Shown: one piece after another, positions 52,499 through 61,803 of the stretch
Position numbering within the stretch: position 1 is the stretch's first letter
Layout of the letters: each line of letters opens with the position of its first letter
Source: Paracoccus liaowanqingii
GTDB taxonomy: Bacteria; Pseudomonadota; Alphaproteobacteria; Rhodobacterales; Rhodobacteraceae
DNA length: 64,000 nt
Assembly (NCBI RefSeq): GCF_004683865.2
Contig: NZ_CP038439.1
Span: 2,482,001 to 2,546,000, forward strand
Reading direction: 5' to 3'
Made by a program: the position numbers and the translations under genes
The notes under the pieces: model-generated
What the model saw: the letters and a program-made list of their open reading frames with translations, nothing else
Database searches by the model: none
Told to the model about the DNA's origin: nothing

Positions 52499-53830
52499 AT
52501 GCACAAGACGATCTTTGCCACCGGCGCGGCCTTGGCCGGCGCGATGCTTGCAGCCCTTCCTGCGGCGGCCCAGGCTCCGGGCGGGATGCCGCCCAAGCAG
52601 GTGGGCGTGGTCGAGGTGGCGCGCCAGAACGTGCCCCGCGTGGTGACCCTGCCCGGACGGGCGGTGGCGGCCTCGGACACGGCGATCCGGCCCCGCGTGG
52701 GCGGCATCATCACCGAGATTCTCTACGAGCCCGGCCAGCTGATCGAGGCCGGCACGCCGATGTTCCGCATCGAGGAGAGGACCTATCAGGCCAACCTGGC
52801 GGGCGCCGAGGCGCAGGTCGCCTCGGCCCGCGCGCAGGTCACGCAGGCGCAATCCTCGTTCGACCGCACGCAGCAGCTGCTGGGATCGGGCACCACCCAG
52901 GCCCAGGTTGAGCAGGCGCAGGCCACGCTGGACCAGGCGCGGGCGGCCCAGCAATCGGCCGAGGCTGCCCTGATCCTGGCCGAGGCCGATCTGGAATGGA
53001 CCACCGTGACCACGCCGATCTCGGGCTTTGCCAGCGTGGCCGAGGCTTCGGTGGGCGATCTGGTGACCGCCGGTCAGGCCGAGGCGATGGCCACGGTGAC
53101 CCAGCTGGACCCGATCGAGGTGGACATGTACGAGCCCTCGTCGCGGTTTCTCAGCGTGCTGGACGACATCAACGACGGCAACCTGCGCCTGAACGACGAG
53201 CTGAACGCTGTCCTGACGCTGGAGAACGGCCGCGAATACCAGGCGGTGGGAGAGCTGGTGGCGCCGGGCGTGACGGTCTCGACCTCGACCGGGTCGATCG
53301 ACACGCGGTTCCGCTTCGCCAATCCCGACAACCTGCTGCTGCCGGGCATGTTCCTGCGCGGGCAGGTCGAGCTGGGCGTGACCGAGGCGTTCCTCGTGTC
53401 GCAATCGGCGGCCAGCCGCGACAAGATCGGCAACCTGTCGGCTTGGGTCGTCGTGGACGGCGCGGTGCAGCAGCGCCAGCTGACCGAGGATGGCAGCTAT
53501 CAGCAGCAATGGATCGTGACCGAGGGGCTGGAGGACGGCGACATGCTGGTCGTCGACGGGCTGACCGGCCTGGCCGAGGGGGCCGAGGTCGTCAGCGTCC
53601 CGGTGACCTTCGACGAGGCGGGCGTGGTGCGCGAGACCGCCGCCCCCGCGGACGCCCCGCCCGCGGATGCCGCATCTGCCGAGGCCCCCGCATCGGACGG
53701 CCCCGCATCGAACGGCCCCGCATCGAACGGTACAGCGACGGACGGCCCGGCGGCGGACGCGCCCCCCGCAGACATGCCGGCGGCTGACCCCGCCGCCGAG
53801 GCGCCCGCTGACGCGCCCGCGACGGAGTAA
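52499..53830 (+). CDS. RND efflux transporter periplasmic adaptor subunit
   Basis: Membrane-fusion protein linking the inner-membrane pump to the outer-membrane channel. The signal peptide is in TIFATGAALAGAMLAALPAAAQ. The lipoyl halves (PRVGGIITEILYEPGQLIEAG and the part after VTTPISGFASVAEASVGDLV) flank an alpha-hairpin of Gln/Ala-rich heptads. A beta-barrel and membrane-proximal domain follow (LLPGMFLRGQVELGV). The last 65 residues are a Pro/Ala/Asp tail outside the family fold, with a 15-bp tandem repeat (53690-53734). It lies 9 bp before the pump gene. Confidence 0.95.
   Translation: MHKTIFATGAALAGAMLAALPAAAQAPGGMPPKQVGVVEVARQNVPRVVTLPGRAVAASDTAIRPRVGGIITEILYEPGQLIEAGTPMFRIEERTYQANLAGAEAQVASARAQVTQAQSSFDRTQQLLGSGTTQAQVEQAQATLDQARAAQQSAEAALILAEADLEWTTVTTPISGFASVAEASVGDLVTAGQAEAMATVTQLDPIEVDMYEPSSRFLSVLDDINDGNLRLNDELNAVLTLENGREYQAVGELVAPGVTVSTSTGSIDTRFRFANPDNLLLPGMFLRGQVELGVTEAFLVSQSAASRDKIGNLSAWVVVDGAVQQRQLTEDGSYQQQWIVTEGLEDGDMLVVDGLTGLAEGAEVVSVPVTFDEAGVVRETAAPADAPPADAASAEAPASDGPASNGPASNGTATDGPAADAPPADMPAADPAAEAPADAPATE
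53690..53734 (+). repeat. Three-copy 15-bp tandem repeat in the adaptor gene tail
   Basis: Units GCATCGGACGGCCCC, GCATCGAACGGCCCC and GCATCGAACGGTACA encode ASDGP, ASNGP and ASNGT. In-frame unit length would allow changes without frameshift. Confidence 0.85.
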
Positions 53831-53839
53831 CCCAGACCC

Positions 53840-56800
53840 ATGGCCCGTTTCTTCATCCATCGACCCGTCTTTGCCTGGGTCATCGCGCTGATCACCATGC
53901 TGGTCGGCGCCCTCGGCCTCAACAGCCTTGCCATCGAGCAATATCCCCAGATCGCGCCGACCACGGTCAGCGTCAGCGCGACCTATAACGGTGCCTCGGC
54001 CGAGGTCGTGGAAAGCTCGGTCACCACGGTGATCGAGGACGCGATGACCGGCATCGACGGCCTGATCTACATGACCTCGAACTCGACCCCGGGATCAGCC
54101 TCGGTCTCGCTGACCTTCGACGACACCGTGGACGCCGACATCGCGCAGGTGCAGGTGCAGAACAAGCTGCAGCTGGTCAATTCGCAGCTGCCCGACGTGG
54201 TGCAGCAGCAGGGCGTGCAGGTCGCGCGCTCGACCTCGTCGATCCTGCTGGTGGGGGCGCTGACCTCGCCCGACGGCAGCTATTCCACGGTCGAGCTGGG
54301 CGACCTGATCGCGCAGCTGATCGAGGATCCGGTCAAGCGGACCCCGGGCGTGGGCTCGATCAACACCTTCGGGTCGGGCTATGCGATGCGGATCTGGATG
54401 GATCCGATGAAGATGGTCCAGTATCAGGTCACCCCCGCCGACGTGACGGCGGCGGTCGCGGCGCAGAACACCAATGTCACCGTGGGCAACCTGGGCGCGC
54501 AACCTGCGGCCGAAGGCCAGCGGCTGACGGTGTCCGTGTCGGCGCAGTCGCAGCTGTCGACGGTGGACGAGTTCGAAAGCATCCTGCTGCGCGTCGATCC
54601 AGACGGCTCGACCGTGTTTCTGGGCGACGTGGCGCGGATCGAGATCGGCCAGGAAAGCTATGGCGGCGAATCGCGCCACAACGGCAATCCGGCGGCGGGC
54701 TTTGCCGTCAACCTGGCCACGGGCGCCAATGCGGTCGACACGGCCGAGGCGGTGCGCGAGACGATCGACGCGGTGGCGGGCGCCCTGCCCGCCGGCGTCG
54801 AGATCGTCTATCCCTACGACACCTCGCCCTTCGTCGAGGAATCGATCAGCCAAGTCTATCACACCCTAGCCGAGGCCGTGGTGCTGGTCTTCCTGGTGAT
54901 CCTGGTCTTCCTGCAGAGCTGGCGGGCGACGATCATCCCGGTCGTGGCGATCCCCGTCGTGCTGCTTGGCACCTTCGCGGTGCTGGCGGCGGCGGGCTAC
55001 ACGATCAACACGCTGACCATGTTCGCGCTGGTGCTGGCCATCGGCCTGCTGGTCGACGACGCCATCGTCGTGGTGGAAAATGTCGAGCGGGTGATGGAGG
55101 AAGAGGGCTTGGGTCCGGTTGAGGCCACCGAGAAGAGCATGGACGAGATCACCGGCGCGCTGGTCGGCATCGTGCTGGTCCTGTCGGCGGTGTTCCTGCC
55201 CATGGCCTTCATGACCGGGGCCACCGGGGTGATCTATCGACAGTTCTCGATCACCATCATCACCGCGATGGTGTTGTCCCTGGGCGTGGCCGTCATCCTG
55301 ACGCCCGCCATGTGCGCCAGCCTTCTCAAGCCGCGCAAGCACGGCCAGGGGGGCATCGCGCCCGCGCGCTGGTTCAACCGCAACCTGGACCGGGTGAACG
55401 ACGGCTATGTCGGCGCCGTCACCCGCATGGTCAAGCGGCCCCTGCGCATGCTGCTGGTCCTGGTCGTCATCGGTTTCGGCGTGATGACGCTGTTCGACCG
55501 CCTGCCGGGATCCTTCCTGCCCGACGAGGATCAGGGCGTGGCGCTGGTCATCATCCAAGGGCCCGACGGATCCACCACCCAGCAGACGCAGGCGATGGTC
55601 GAGAAGGTCGAGGATTACCTGCTGACGCAGGAATCCGACACGGTCGAATCGGTCTTTGCCGCGCTTGGCTTCAGCTTCGGCGGCACCGGCCAGAACAACG
55701 CGATGGTCTTCGTGAAACTGCGCGACTACGACGCCCGCGAGGGCTTCGACATCGCCTCGCTGGTGGGCCGGGCCAACGGATACTTCTTCACCACCAACCG
55801 GCAGGGCAACATCTTCGTGCTGCAGCCGCCGGCCATCCAAGGCCTGGGCACCTCGTCGGGCTTCACCATGTACATGGTCGACCAGTCGGGCCAGGGCCAG
55901 GACGCGCTGATCGCCGCCGCCGACGACCTGGTCGCCGGGGCGCAGGCCGACGGCCGCGTAACCAACCTGCGCGGCAACGAGGCCGCGACCCAGACCGCGC
56001 TGCGCCTGGACATCGACCAGCAGAAGGCCGCGGCCTTCGGCCTGTCGATCCAGGAGGTCAACGCCATGCTGTCGGTCATCTTCGCGGGGCGGGACGTCAA
56101 CGACTTCTCGCTTGGCACCGACCTGCGCCCGGTGATCGTGCAGGGCGAGGCCGAGGCCCGCAGCCAGCCGCAGGACATCGACCGCTGGTATGCGCGCAAC
56201 GACCAGGGCGAGATGGTGTCGTTCGGGGCCTTCTCGGACCAGAGCTGGCAGCAGGAACCGCAGGCGCTGGCGCGCTTCGGCGGCACCCGCGCGCTGGAAC
56301 TGAGCGGCGCCGCCGTGCAGGGCCTGTCCTCGGGCGCCGCGATGGACGCCATGCAGGAGATGGTGGGCGAGCTGGAGGGCGGATACGGCACCGCCTGGAC
56401 GGGCCTGTCCTATCAGGAACGCCTTTCGGGCAATCAGGCGCCGCTGCTCTTCGCGCTGTCCGCGCTGGTCGTGTTCCTGTCGCTGGCCGCGCTTTACGAA
56501 AGCTGGGCCGTGCCGCTGGCGGTCATGCTGACCGTGCCGGTGGGGATCCTGGGGGCCCTGGCCGCCGCCTTGTGGTTCGGGCAGTCGAACGACGTCTACT
56601 TCAAGGTGGGCCTGCTGACGACGATCGGGCTGGCGGCCCGCAACGCCATCCTGATCGTCGAGTTCGCCCAGGCCCAGGTGCACGAGGGGAAATCGGTGGC
56701 CGAGGCCGCGCTGATCGCCTCTCGCCAGCGCCTGCGGCCGATCCTGATGACCACCTTCGCCTTCATGCTGGGGGTGCTGCCGCTGGCCATCGCCTCGGGC

Positions 56801-56950
56801 GCGGGGGCCGGGGCGCAGAACTCGATCGGGATCGGGGTTCTGGGGGGCATGGCCTCGTCCGCGGTGATCGGGATCTTCCTGGTGCCCGTCTTCTATGTTG
56901 CCGTGCTGAAGCTGCGGCAGATGCTGAGCCGAAAGGAAAAGACCTCGTGA
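53840..56950 (+). CDS. RND multidrug efflux permease (AcrB/HAE1 family)
   Basis: Inner-membrane proton-driven pump of 1036 residues. The start MARFFIHRPVFAWVIALITM and 12-helix plan fit the HAE1 family, with two large periplasmic loops. In TM4, GLLVDDAIVVVENVERV holds the two adjacent Asp equivalent to AcrB Asp407/408. In TM10, GLAARNAILIVEFAQ has Arg where AcrB has Lys940. The TM11 region (QRLRPILMTTFAFMLG) keeps the Arg and Thr of the relay. It is between the adaptor and the outer-membrane gene; its stop overlaps the latter. Confidence 0.97.
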   Translation: MARFFIHRPVFAWVIALITMLVGALGLNSLAIEQYPQIAPTTVSVSATYNGASAEVVESSVTTVIEDAMTGIDGLIYMTSNSTPGSASVSLTFDDTVDADIAQVQVQNKLQLVNSQLPDVVQQQGVQVARSTSSILLVGALTSPDGSYSTVELGDLIAQLIEDPVKRTPGVGSINTFGSGYAMRIWMDPMKMVQYQVTPADVTAAVAAQNTNVTVGNLGAQPAAEGQRLTVSVSAQSQLSTVDEFESILLRVDPDGSTVFLGDVARIEIGQESYGGESRHNGNPAAGFAVNLATGANAVDTAEAVRETIDAVAGALPAGVEIVYPYDTSPFVEESISQVYHTLAEAVVLVFLVILVFLQSWRATIIPVVAIPVVLLGTFAVLAAAGYTINTLTMFALVLAIGLLVDDAIVVVENVERVMEEEGLGPVEATEKSMDEITGALVGIVLVLSAVFLPMAFMTGATGVIYRQFSITIITAMVLSLGVAVILTPAMCASLLKPRKHGQGGIAPARWFNRNLDRVNDGYVGAVTRMVKRPLRMLLVLVVIGFGVMTLFDRLPGSFLPDEDQGVALVIIQGPDGSTTQQTQAMVEKVEDYLLTQESDTVESVFAALGFSFGGTGQNNAMVFVKLRDYDAREGFDIASLVGRANGYFFTTNRQGNIFVLQPPAIQGLGTSSGFTMYMVDQSGQGQDALIAAADDLVAGAQADGRVTNLRGNEAATQTALRLDIDQQKAAAFGLSIQEVNAMLSVIFAGRDVNDFSLGTDLRPVIVQGEAEARSQPQDIDRWYARNDQGEMVSFGAFSDQSWQQEPQALARFGGTRALELSGAAVQGLSSGAAMDAMQEMVGELEGGYGTAWTGLSYQERLSGNQAPLLFALSALVVFLSLAALYESWAVPLAVMLTVPVGILGALAAALWFGQSNDVYFKVGLLTTIGLAARNAILIVEFAQAQVHEGKSVAEAALIASRQRLRPILMTTFAFMLGVLPLAIASGAGAGAQNSIGIGVLGGMASSAVIGIFLVPVFYVAVLKLRQMLSRKEKTS

Positions 56951-58332
56951 CATTCTCTCATTCGGCGCGGGCCGCGCTGTCGCTGACGGCGCTGCTGATG
57001 ATCTCGGCCTGCGCGGCGGTGGGGCCGGATCCGTCCGACCTTCCCGAGACTCGCGTCCAGGCGGCCTATGACGAGGGCGGGGCCGCGCCCCTGGGCCAGC
57101 TGGGCGCCAATGCCTTCTGGTCGGGCTATCAGGACCGCACCCTGTCGCGGCTGATCGCGGACGGGCTGGACACCAGCCTGGACATCATCACCGCCAACGA
57201 GCGCATCCGCGCCGCCGCCGCCGACCTGCAGGCGACCCAGCCCCTGTCGGCGCAGGTCGCGGGCGATCCGGCCTCGGCCAGCCGCGTGCGGTCGGGCGGC
57301 GACGGGCTGGCCACCGGCTATTCCAGCAGCGCCACCCTGTCGGCGGGCTTCGTCTTCGACCTGTTCGGCGGCGCCCGCCGCGCGCGCGAGGGGGCCGCGG
57401 CCGCCTATGCCTCGGCCGAGGCGCAGGTGCAGGTCACCCGGCTGGCCTGGCTGGCCGAGGTCATCGGCGCCTATTCCGAGGCGCGCTACAACCAGCAGGC
57501 GCTGGCCCTGACGCGCGAGACGATCCGCACCCGCGAGGGCACGCTGGAGGTCACGCGCAACATGCTGTCCCTGGGCCTGGCGACCGATTACGACATCGCC
57601 CAGACCGAGGCGCTGCTGCAGACCGCCCGCGCCGACCTGCCCGCCTTCGAGGCGCAGTTCTCGGCCCAGGTCTATCGCCTGTCCACGCTGCTGAACCGGC
57701 AGGCCGGGCCGCTGATGACCACCATGCAGGGCGGATCGGGGGCGCTGCGCATCCCGCCCGGCCCCGGCACCGGCGTGCCTGCCGACCTGCTGCGCAACCG
57801 CCCCGACGTGCGCGCCGCCCAGCAAGACCTGGCGCAGGCGCTGGCGGCGGTGGGCGTGGCCACGGCGGACATGCTGCCCTCGCTGTCGCTGACCGGCACG
57901 GTCAGTGATTCGGGCGGGGCGACGGGATGGGGCTTCGGCCCGCGCCTGTCCCTGCCGGTGGCGGGCCAGGGCGTGCTGGCCGCGACCCGCACCCGCCGTC
58001 TGTCCGAGGCACGCTCTGCCGATCTGGCTTGGCGCGCCTCGGTCGCGGCGGCGGTCGAGGACGTGCAGACCAGCCAGTCGAACCTGCGGCGCCTGCGCCA
58101 GCGCGTCGCGGCGCTGGACGAGGCCGCGGCCTCCTATGACCGGGCCTATGATCTGGCGCGCACCAACTTCGAGGCCGGCGCTCTGCCGCTGGTCGACCTG
58201 CTGGACGCCGACCGCCAGCGCGCGGCAGCCCGGCTGCAGGCCGCCTCGGCCCGCAACGACGCCGCCCGCGAATGGGCCGCGCTGCAGATCGCGACAGGTG
58301 CAGGTGCCGCCGTGGCAAGCATCGCCGAGTGA
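56947..58332 (+). CDS. Outer-membrane efflux lipoprotein (TolC/NodT family, GTG start)
   Basis: A 461-residue outer-membrane channel of the RND efflux system. The N-terminus has a lipobox (LLMISAC), so it is probably lipidated. The two repeated OEP halves include SAGFVFDLFGGARRAREGA and LARTNFEAGALPLVDLLDADR, the latter a conserved family motif. The NRPDVRAAQQDLAQALAAVG segment starts the second half. GTG 56947 overlaps the pump stop by 4 bp, and longer frames in the track of the pump are false. Confidence 0.95.
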   Translation: MTFSHSARAALSLTALLMISACAAVGPDPSDLPETRVQAAYDEGGAAPLGQLGANAFWSGYQDRTLSRLIADGLDTSLDIITANERIRAAAADLQATQPLSAQVAGDPASASRVRSGGDGLATGYSSSATLSAGFVFDLFGGARRAREGAAAAYASAEAQVQVTRLAWLAEVIGAYSEARYNQQALALTRETIRTREGTLEVTRNMLSLGLATDYDIAQTEALLQTARADLPAFEAQFSAQVYRLSTLLNRQAGPLMTTMQGGSGALRIPPGPGTGVPADLLRNRPDVRAAQQDLAQALAAVGVATADMLPSLSLTGTVSDSGGATGWGFGPRLSLPVAGQGVLAATRTRRLSEARSADLAWRASVAAAVEDVQTSQSNLRRLRQRVAALDEAAASYDRAYDLARTNFEAGALPLVDLLDADRQRAAARLQAASARNDAAREWAALQIATGAGAAVASIAE

Positions 58333-58410
58333 TCCCGACGCGGCGGCAGCAACCTGTCGCCGCGACCGGCCCCGGGGGGCGTCGCGATGTGCAGGCGATT
58401 CTGTTCTTGA

Positions 58411-58420
58411 GGGGGGGGGG
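58411..58420. repeat. Homopolymer of ten G
   Basis: An uninterrupted G10 run lies between the efflux operon and tRNA-Leu. Such runs are slippage-prone and can be sequencing artefacts. No gene reads through it. Confidence 0.9.
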
Positions 58421-58448
58421 ATCCATGAAGCTCATGGACAGCCTGCCT

Positions 58449-58535
58449 TGGTGCGGCCGAGAAGACTCGAACTTCCACTCCGGTTAAGGAACAGCGACCT
58501 CAACGCTGCGCGTCTACCAATTCCGCCACGGCCGC
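58449..58535 (-). tRNA. tRNA-Leu (anticodon GAG)
   Basis: An 87-nt class II tRNA on the minus strand. The acceptor GCGGCCG pairs with CGGCCGC; discriminator A and an encoded CCA end the molecule. The D region is TGGCGGAATTGGTAGACGC. The anticodon arm CAGCG-TTGAGGT-CGCTG has GAG (58501-58499). A long variable arm and the T arm GAAGTTCGAGTCTTC follow. Confidence 0.96.
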
Positions 58536-58609
58536 ATCCGGGCAGTGCGCGCCTGATAGCCGAGCGGCGCGGTGTTGGAAAGGGGTATTTGCGGATGGCC
58601 GTCGTCGAG

Positions 58610-58660
58610 GGGCGCGCTGCCCCCGGCTTGCGCCACCCCCCGGGATATTTCCGGACCCGA
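58610..58660. repeat. Dispersed intergenic hairpin element (copy 6)
   Basis: GGGCGCGCTGCCCCCGGCTT then CACCCCCCGGGATATTTCC carries the C-run, the GGATATTT core and part of the hairpin. It lies between tRNA-Leu and lipB. The CATCTT end is missing. Confidence 0.55.
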
Positions 58661-58716
58661 GCAATCCCCGAGGGCGCCCCATTGACGGCGGCGGCCGGGC
58701 GCGCCACATCGGCCCC

Positions 58717-59361
58717 ATGGTGGAATGGATCATCAGCAAGGGCCTGACCGGCCATGACGAGGCCGTGGCGGTCATGGAGGCGCGGGTGGCCGCGATCCTG
58801 GCGGGCACGGCGAACGAGGCCGTCTGGCTGGTCGAGCATCCGCCGATCTATACCGCCGGGACCAGCGCCAAGGGCTCGGACCTGCTGGAGGCGCGCTTTC
58901 CCGTCCATGCGACCGGGCGCGGCGGACAGTACACCTATCACGGGCCGGGGCAGCGAATCGCCTATGTCATGCTGGACCTGAACCGGCGCGGGCGCGACGT
59001 GCGGGCCTTCGTCGCGCAGCTGGAGGCTTGGGTGATCGACACGCTGGCCGAGTTCGGCGTCTCGGGCCAGGTCCGGGCAGGGCGCGTCGGGGTCTGGGTG
59101 CCGCGGCCCGACAAGCCCCCCCTGCCCGACGGATCCCAGCACGAGGACAAGATCGCCGCGATCGGGGTCAAGCTGCGGCGGTGGGTCAGCTTCCACGGGC
59201 TGTCGATCAATGTCGATCCGGACCTGCGCCATTACGACGGCATCGTGCCCTGCGGGATCAGCGGGCACGGGGTGACCTCGCTGGTCGATCTGGGGCTGCC
59301 GGTCGGGATGGCCGATCTGGATGTCGCCCTGCGCCAAGCCTTTTCCCGCAATTTTACCTGA
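58717..59361 (+). CDS. lipB: Lipoyl(octanoyl) transferase
   Basis: Moves octanoate from acyl carrier protein to lipoyl domains of 2-oxoacid dehydrogenases and GcvH, before LipA adds sulfur. The 214-residue protein has [22 protein letters not shown]. The catalytic pair is Lys in [16 protein letters not shown] and Cys in [19 protein letters not shown] 58717 ([10 protein letters not shown]) is the first in frame after the intergenic repeat. Octanoyl-ACP is supplied by the fab pathway. Confidence 0.97.
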   Translation: MVEWIISKGLTGHDEAVAVMEARVAAILAGTANEAVWLVEHPPIYTAGTSAKGSDLLEARFPVHATGRGGQYTYHGPGQRIAYVMLDLNRRGRDVRAFVAQLEAWVIDTLAEFGVSGQVRAGRVGVWVPRPDKPPLPDGSQHEDKIAAIGVKLRRWVSFHGLSINVDPDLRHYDGIVPCGISGHGVTSLVDLGLPVGMADLDVALRQAFSRNFT

Positions 59362-59477
59362 TTTCCGCATCACGTCTTCGGATGCGACCTTTCGATGGCT
59401 GGCCTTTCCCGCCGTCTTGCCCTTAGCTTGACCTTTGGGAGACCAAGGCCCCGAGGGGCGGAGCGAGGAACTACAGC

Positions 59478-59918
59478 ATGAGATCAGCCATTGTCGGCGC
59501 CCTTCTGGGCGCGACCCTAGCCATTCCCGCAACGGCGCAGGAGATGGGCGACGTTGCCGCGGGCGAGGGCGAATTCCGCAAGTGCCGGGCCTGCCACATG
59601 ATCCAGGACAGCGAGGGCACCGATATCGTGCGGGGCGGGGCGACCGGCCCGAACCTGTGGAACATCGTCGGATCGGGCATCGCCGCCGAAGAAGGCTATC
59701 GCTATGGCGACGGCCTGATCGCCTCGGCCGAGGCCAATCCGGACATGGTCTGGACCCCCGAGGAGCTGGTCGCCTACGTCACCGACCCCACGGCCTGGGT
59801 AAAGGAGAAGTCGGGCGACGATTCGGCGCGCAGCAAGATGACCTTCAAGCTGAACCGCAACCAGGAGGATCTGGTGGCCTATCTGGTCAGCGTCTCGCCG
59901 GATGCCCCGGCCGAGTGA
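59478..59918 (+). CDS. cycA: Cytochrome c550-type class I cytochrome c
   Basis: Periplasmic electron carrier between the bc1 complex and terminal oxidases or reductases, 146 residues with a signal peptide (IVGALLGATLAIPATAQ). The heme motif is CRACH. The distal Met is in KMTFKLNRN. The spacing and the segments DGDxAxGExEF-like start and GPNLWNIVGSGIAAEEGYRYG match Paracoccus c550 with its characteristic insertions. Its position just before ctaD repeats the P. denitrificans cycA-ctaDII arrangement. Two hairpins follow the gene. Confidence 0.93.
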   Translation: MRSAIVGALLGATLAIPATAQEMGDVAAGEGEFRKCRACHMIQDSEGTDIVRGGATGPNLWNIVGSGIAAEEGYRYGDGLIASAEANPDMVWTPEELVAYVTDPTAWVKEKSGDDSARSKMTFKLNRNQEDLVAYLVSVSPDAPAE

Positions 59919-59932
59919 TACCATCCCGGGTC

Positions 59933-59955
59933 GGGTGCGGCGCGCTGCCGCACCC
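59933..59955 (+). other. Hairpin after cycA
   Basis: GGGTGCGGC and GCCGCACCC, a 9-bp stem with a 5-nt loop, start 14 bp after the cycA stop. No T-run; may protect the transcript 3' end. Confidence 0.6.
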
Positions 59956-59965
59956 CTCTGCCTTG

Positions 59966-60003
59966 CGCCCCCGCCGGCAGGCATGCCTGCGGGGGCGTTC
60001 TTT
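59966..60003 (+). terminator. Rho-independent terminator after cycA
   Basis: CGCCCCCGC pairs with GCGGGGGCG, an inner AGGC/GCCT extends the stem past a bulge, and TTCTTT follows. Confidence 0.75.
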
Positions 60004-60024
60004 GATCGAGGCCACTGTGACGCA

Positions 60025-60053
60025 TTGCCCGGTCAGTCCGGGTGGTCTAAAGA
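60025..60053 (+). promoter_or_regulatory. Predicted ctaD promoter
   Basis: TTGCCC (60025-60030) and TAAAGA (60048-60053) are 17 bp apart; the spacer contains the palindrome CCCGG-TCAGT-CCGGG overlapping the -35. A further inverted repeat CCGGTC-TGCCT-GACCGG lies downstream at 60067-60083 in the predicted leader. Either could bind a regulator. Confidence 0.45.
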
Positions 60054-60111
60054 ATGCGTGATTATGCCGGTCTGCCTGACCGGGTCGACGACATCTTGAG
60101 GGAGTTCGGGT

Positions 60112-61791
60112 ATGGCAGACGCAGCCGCACACGGCCATGACGACCACCATGACACCCGCGGGTTCTTCACCCGCTGGTTCATGTCCACCAATCACAAAGA
60201 CATTGGTATCCTTTACCTGTTCACATCGGGTCTGGCCGGCCTGATCGCCGTCAGCTTCACCGTCTACATGCGGATGGAGCTGCACGAGCCAGGTGTTCAG
60301 TACATGTGTCTGGAAGGCGCGCGATTCTTCGCGGATGCCAGCCAGGCCTGCACGCCCAACGGCCATCTGTGGAACGTCCTGGTCACCTATCACGGCGTCC
60401 TGATGATGTTCTTCGTCGTGATCCCGGCGCTGTTCGGCGGTTTCGGCAACTACTTCATGCCGCTGCAGATCGGCGCGCCGGACATGAGCTTCCCGCGCAT
60501 GAACAACCTCAGCTACTGGCTGTACGTGACCGGCCTGCTGCTGGGCGTCGCCTCGCTGCTGTCGCCGGGCGGCAACCAGCAGCTGGGCTCGGGCGTGGGC
60601 TGGGTGCTGTACCCGCCGCTGTCCACCAACGAGGGCGGCTACTCGATGGACCTGGCGATCTTCGCCGTCCACGTCTCGGGTGCCTCGTCCATCGTCGGCG
60701 CGATCAACATCATCACCACCTTCCTGAACATGCGTGCCCCCGGCATGACCCTGTTCAAGGTGCCGCTGTTCGCTTGGTCGGTCTTCATCACCGCCTGGCT
60801 GATCCTGCTGGCCCTGCCCGTCCTGGCCGGCGCCATCACCATGCTGCTGATGGACCGCAACTTCGGGACGAACTTCTTCAACCCGGCCGGTGGCGGCGAC
60901 CCGGTGCTGTACCAGCACATCCTGTGGTTCTTCGGACACCCGGAAGTCTACATCATCATCCTGCCCGGCTTCGGCATCATCAGCCACGTCATCGCGACCT
61001 TCTCGAAGAAGCCGGTCTTCGGCTATCTACCGATGGTCCTGGCCATGGCCGCGATCGGCATCCTGGGCTTCGTCGTGTGGGCGCACCACATGTACACCGT
61101 CGGCATGTCGCTGACCCAGCAGAGCTACTTCATGCTGGCCACCATGACGATCGCCGTGCCCACGGGCATCAAGGTCTTCTCGTGGATCGCGACGATGTGG
61201 GGCGGCTCGGTCGAGTTCAAGACGCCCATGCTCTGGGCCTTCGGCTTCCTGTTCCTGTTCACCGTGGGCGGGGTCACCGGGGTCGTGCTGAGCCAGGCGC
61301 CGCTGGACCGCGTGTATCACGACACCTACTACGTCGTGGCGCACTTCCACTACGTGATGTCGCTCGGTGCGGTCTTCACCCTCTTCGCCGGGGTCTATTA
61401 CTGGATCGGCAAGATGTCGGGTCGCCAGTATCCGGAATGGGCGGGCAAGCTGCACTTCTGGATGATGTTCATCGGCTCGAACCTGACCTTCTTCCCGCAG
61501 CACTTCCTGGGTCGCCAGGGCATGCCGCGCCGCTACATCGACTATCCGGTCGAGTTCGCGTTCTGGAACGCCGTCAGCTCGTGGGGCGCCTACCTGTCCT
61601 TCGCCTCCTTCCTGCTGTTCATCGGCATCGTGTTCTACACGCTGCTGGCCGGCAAGCGCGTCACCCAGAACAACTACTGGAACGAGTACGCCGACACGCT
61701 GGAATGGACCCTGCCCTCGCCCCCGCCCGAGCACACGTTCGAGCAGCTGCCCAAGCGCGAGGACTGGGACCACAGCCGCGCCAACCACTGA
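60112..61791 (+). CDS. ctaD: Cytochrome c oxidase subunit I (aa3 type)
   Basis: Catalytic heme-copper subunit reducing oxygen to water and pumping protons. The 559 residues hold 12 helices. Heme a ligand His is in [21 protein letters not shown]. The D-channel loop is [33 protein letters not shown] carries the channel Glu and the Cu-B His cross-linked to Tyr. The Cu-B His pair is [10 protein letters not shown], the K-channel Lys is in TGIKVFSW, and heme ligands are in VAHFHYVMS. ctaC, ctaE and assembly genes are not in the window. A terminator follows within the next gene. Confidence 0.98.
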   Translation: MADAAAHGHDDHHDTRGFFTRWFMSTNHKDIGILYLFTSGLAGLIAVSFTVYMRMELHEPGVQYMCLEGARFFADASQACTPNGHLWNVLVTYHGVLMMFFVVIPALFGGFGNYFMPLQIGAPDMSFPRMNNLSYWLYVTGLLLGVASLLSPGGNQQLGSGVGWVLYPPLSTNEGGYSMDLAIFAVHVSGASSIVGAINIITTFLNMRAPGMTLFKVPLFAWSVFITAWLILLALPVLAGAITMLLMDRNFGTNFFNPAGGGDPVLYQHILWFFGHPEVYIIILPGFGIISHVIATFSKKPVFGYLPMVLAMAAIGILGFVVWAHHMYTVGMSLTQQSYFMLATMTIAVPTGIKVFSWIATMWGGSVEFKTPMLWAFGFLFLFTVGGVTGVVLSQAPLDRVYHDTYYVVAHFHYVMSLGAVFTLFAGVYYWIGKMSGRQYPEWAGKLHFWMMFIGSNLTFFPQHFLGRQGMPRRYIDYPVEFAFWNAVSSWGAYLSFASFLLFIGIVFYTLLAGKRVTQNNYWNEYADTLEWTLPSPPPEHTFEQLPKREDWDHSRANH

Positions 61792-61803
61792 GATCGTCCG
61801 ACG

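Noticed and set aside
55312..56946. Long in-frame extension upstream of the outer-membrane channel gene
   Set aside because: It runs in another frame through the RND pump gene. The true start is the GTG at 56947, followed by a signal peptide and lipobox.
58411..58420. G10 run considered as a phase-variation switch
   Set aside because: It is not inside or directly before a gene's promoter or start; the nearest features are the efflux operon end and the 3' side of tRNA-Leu.
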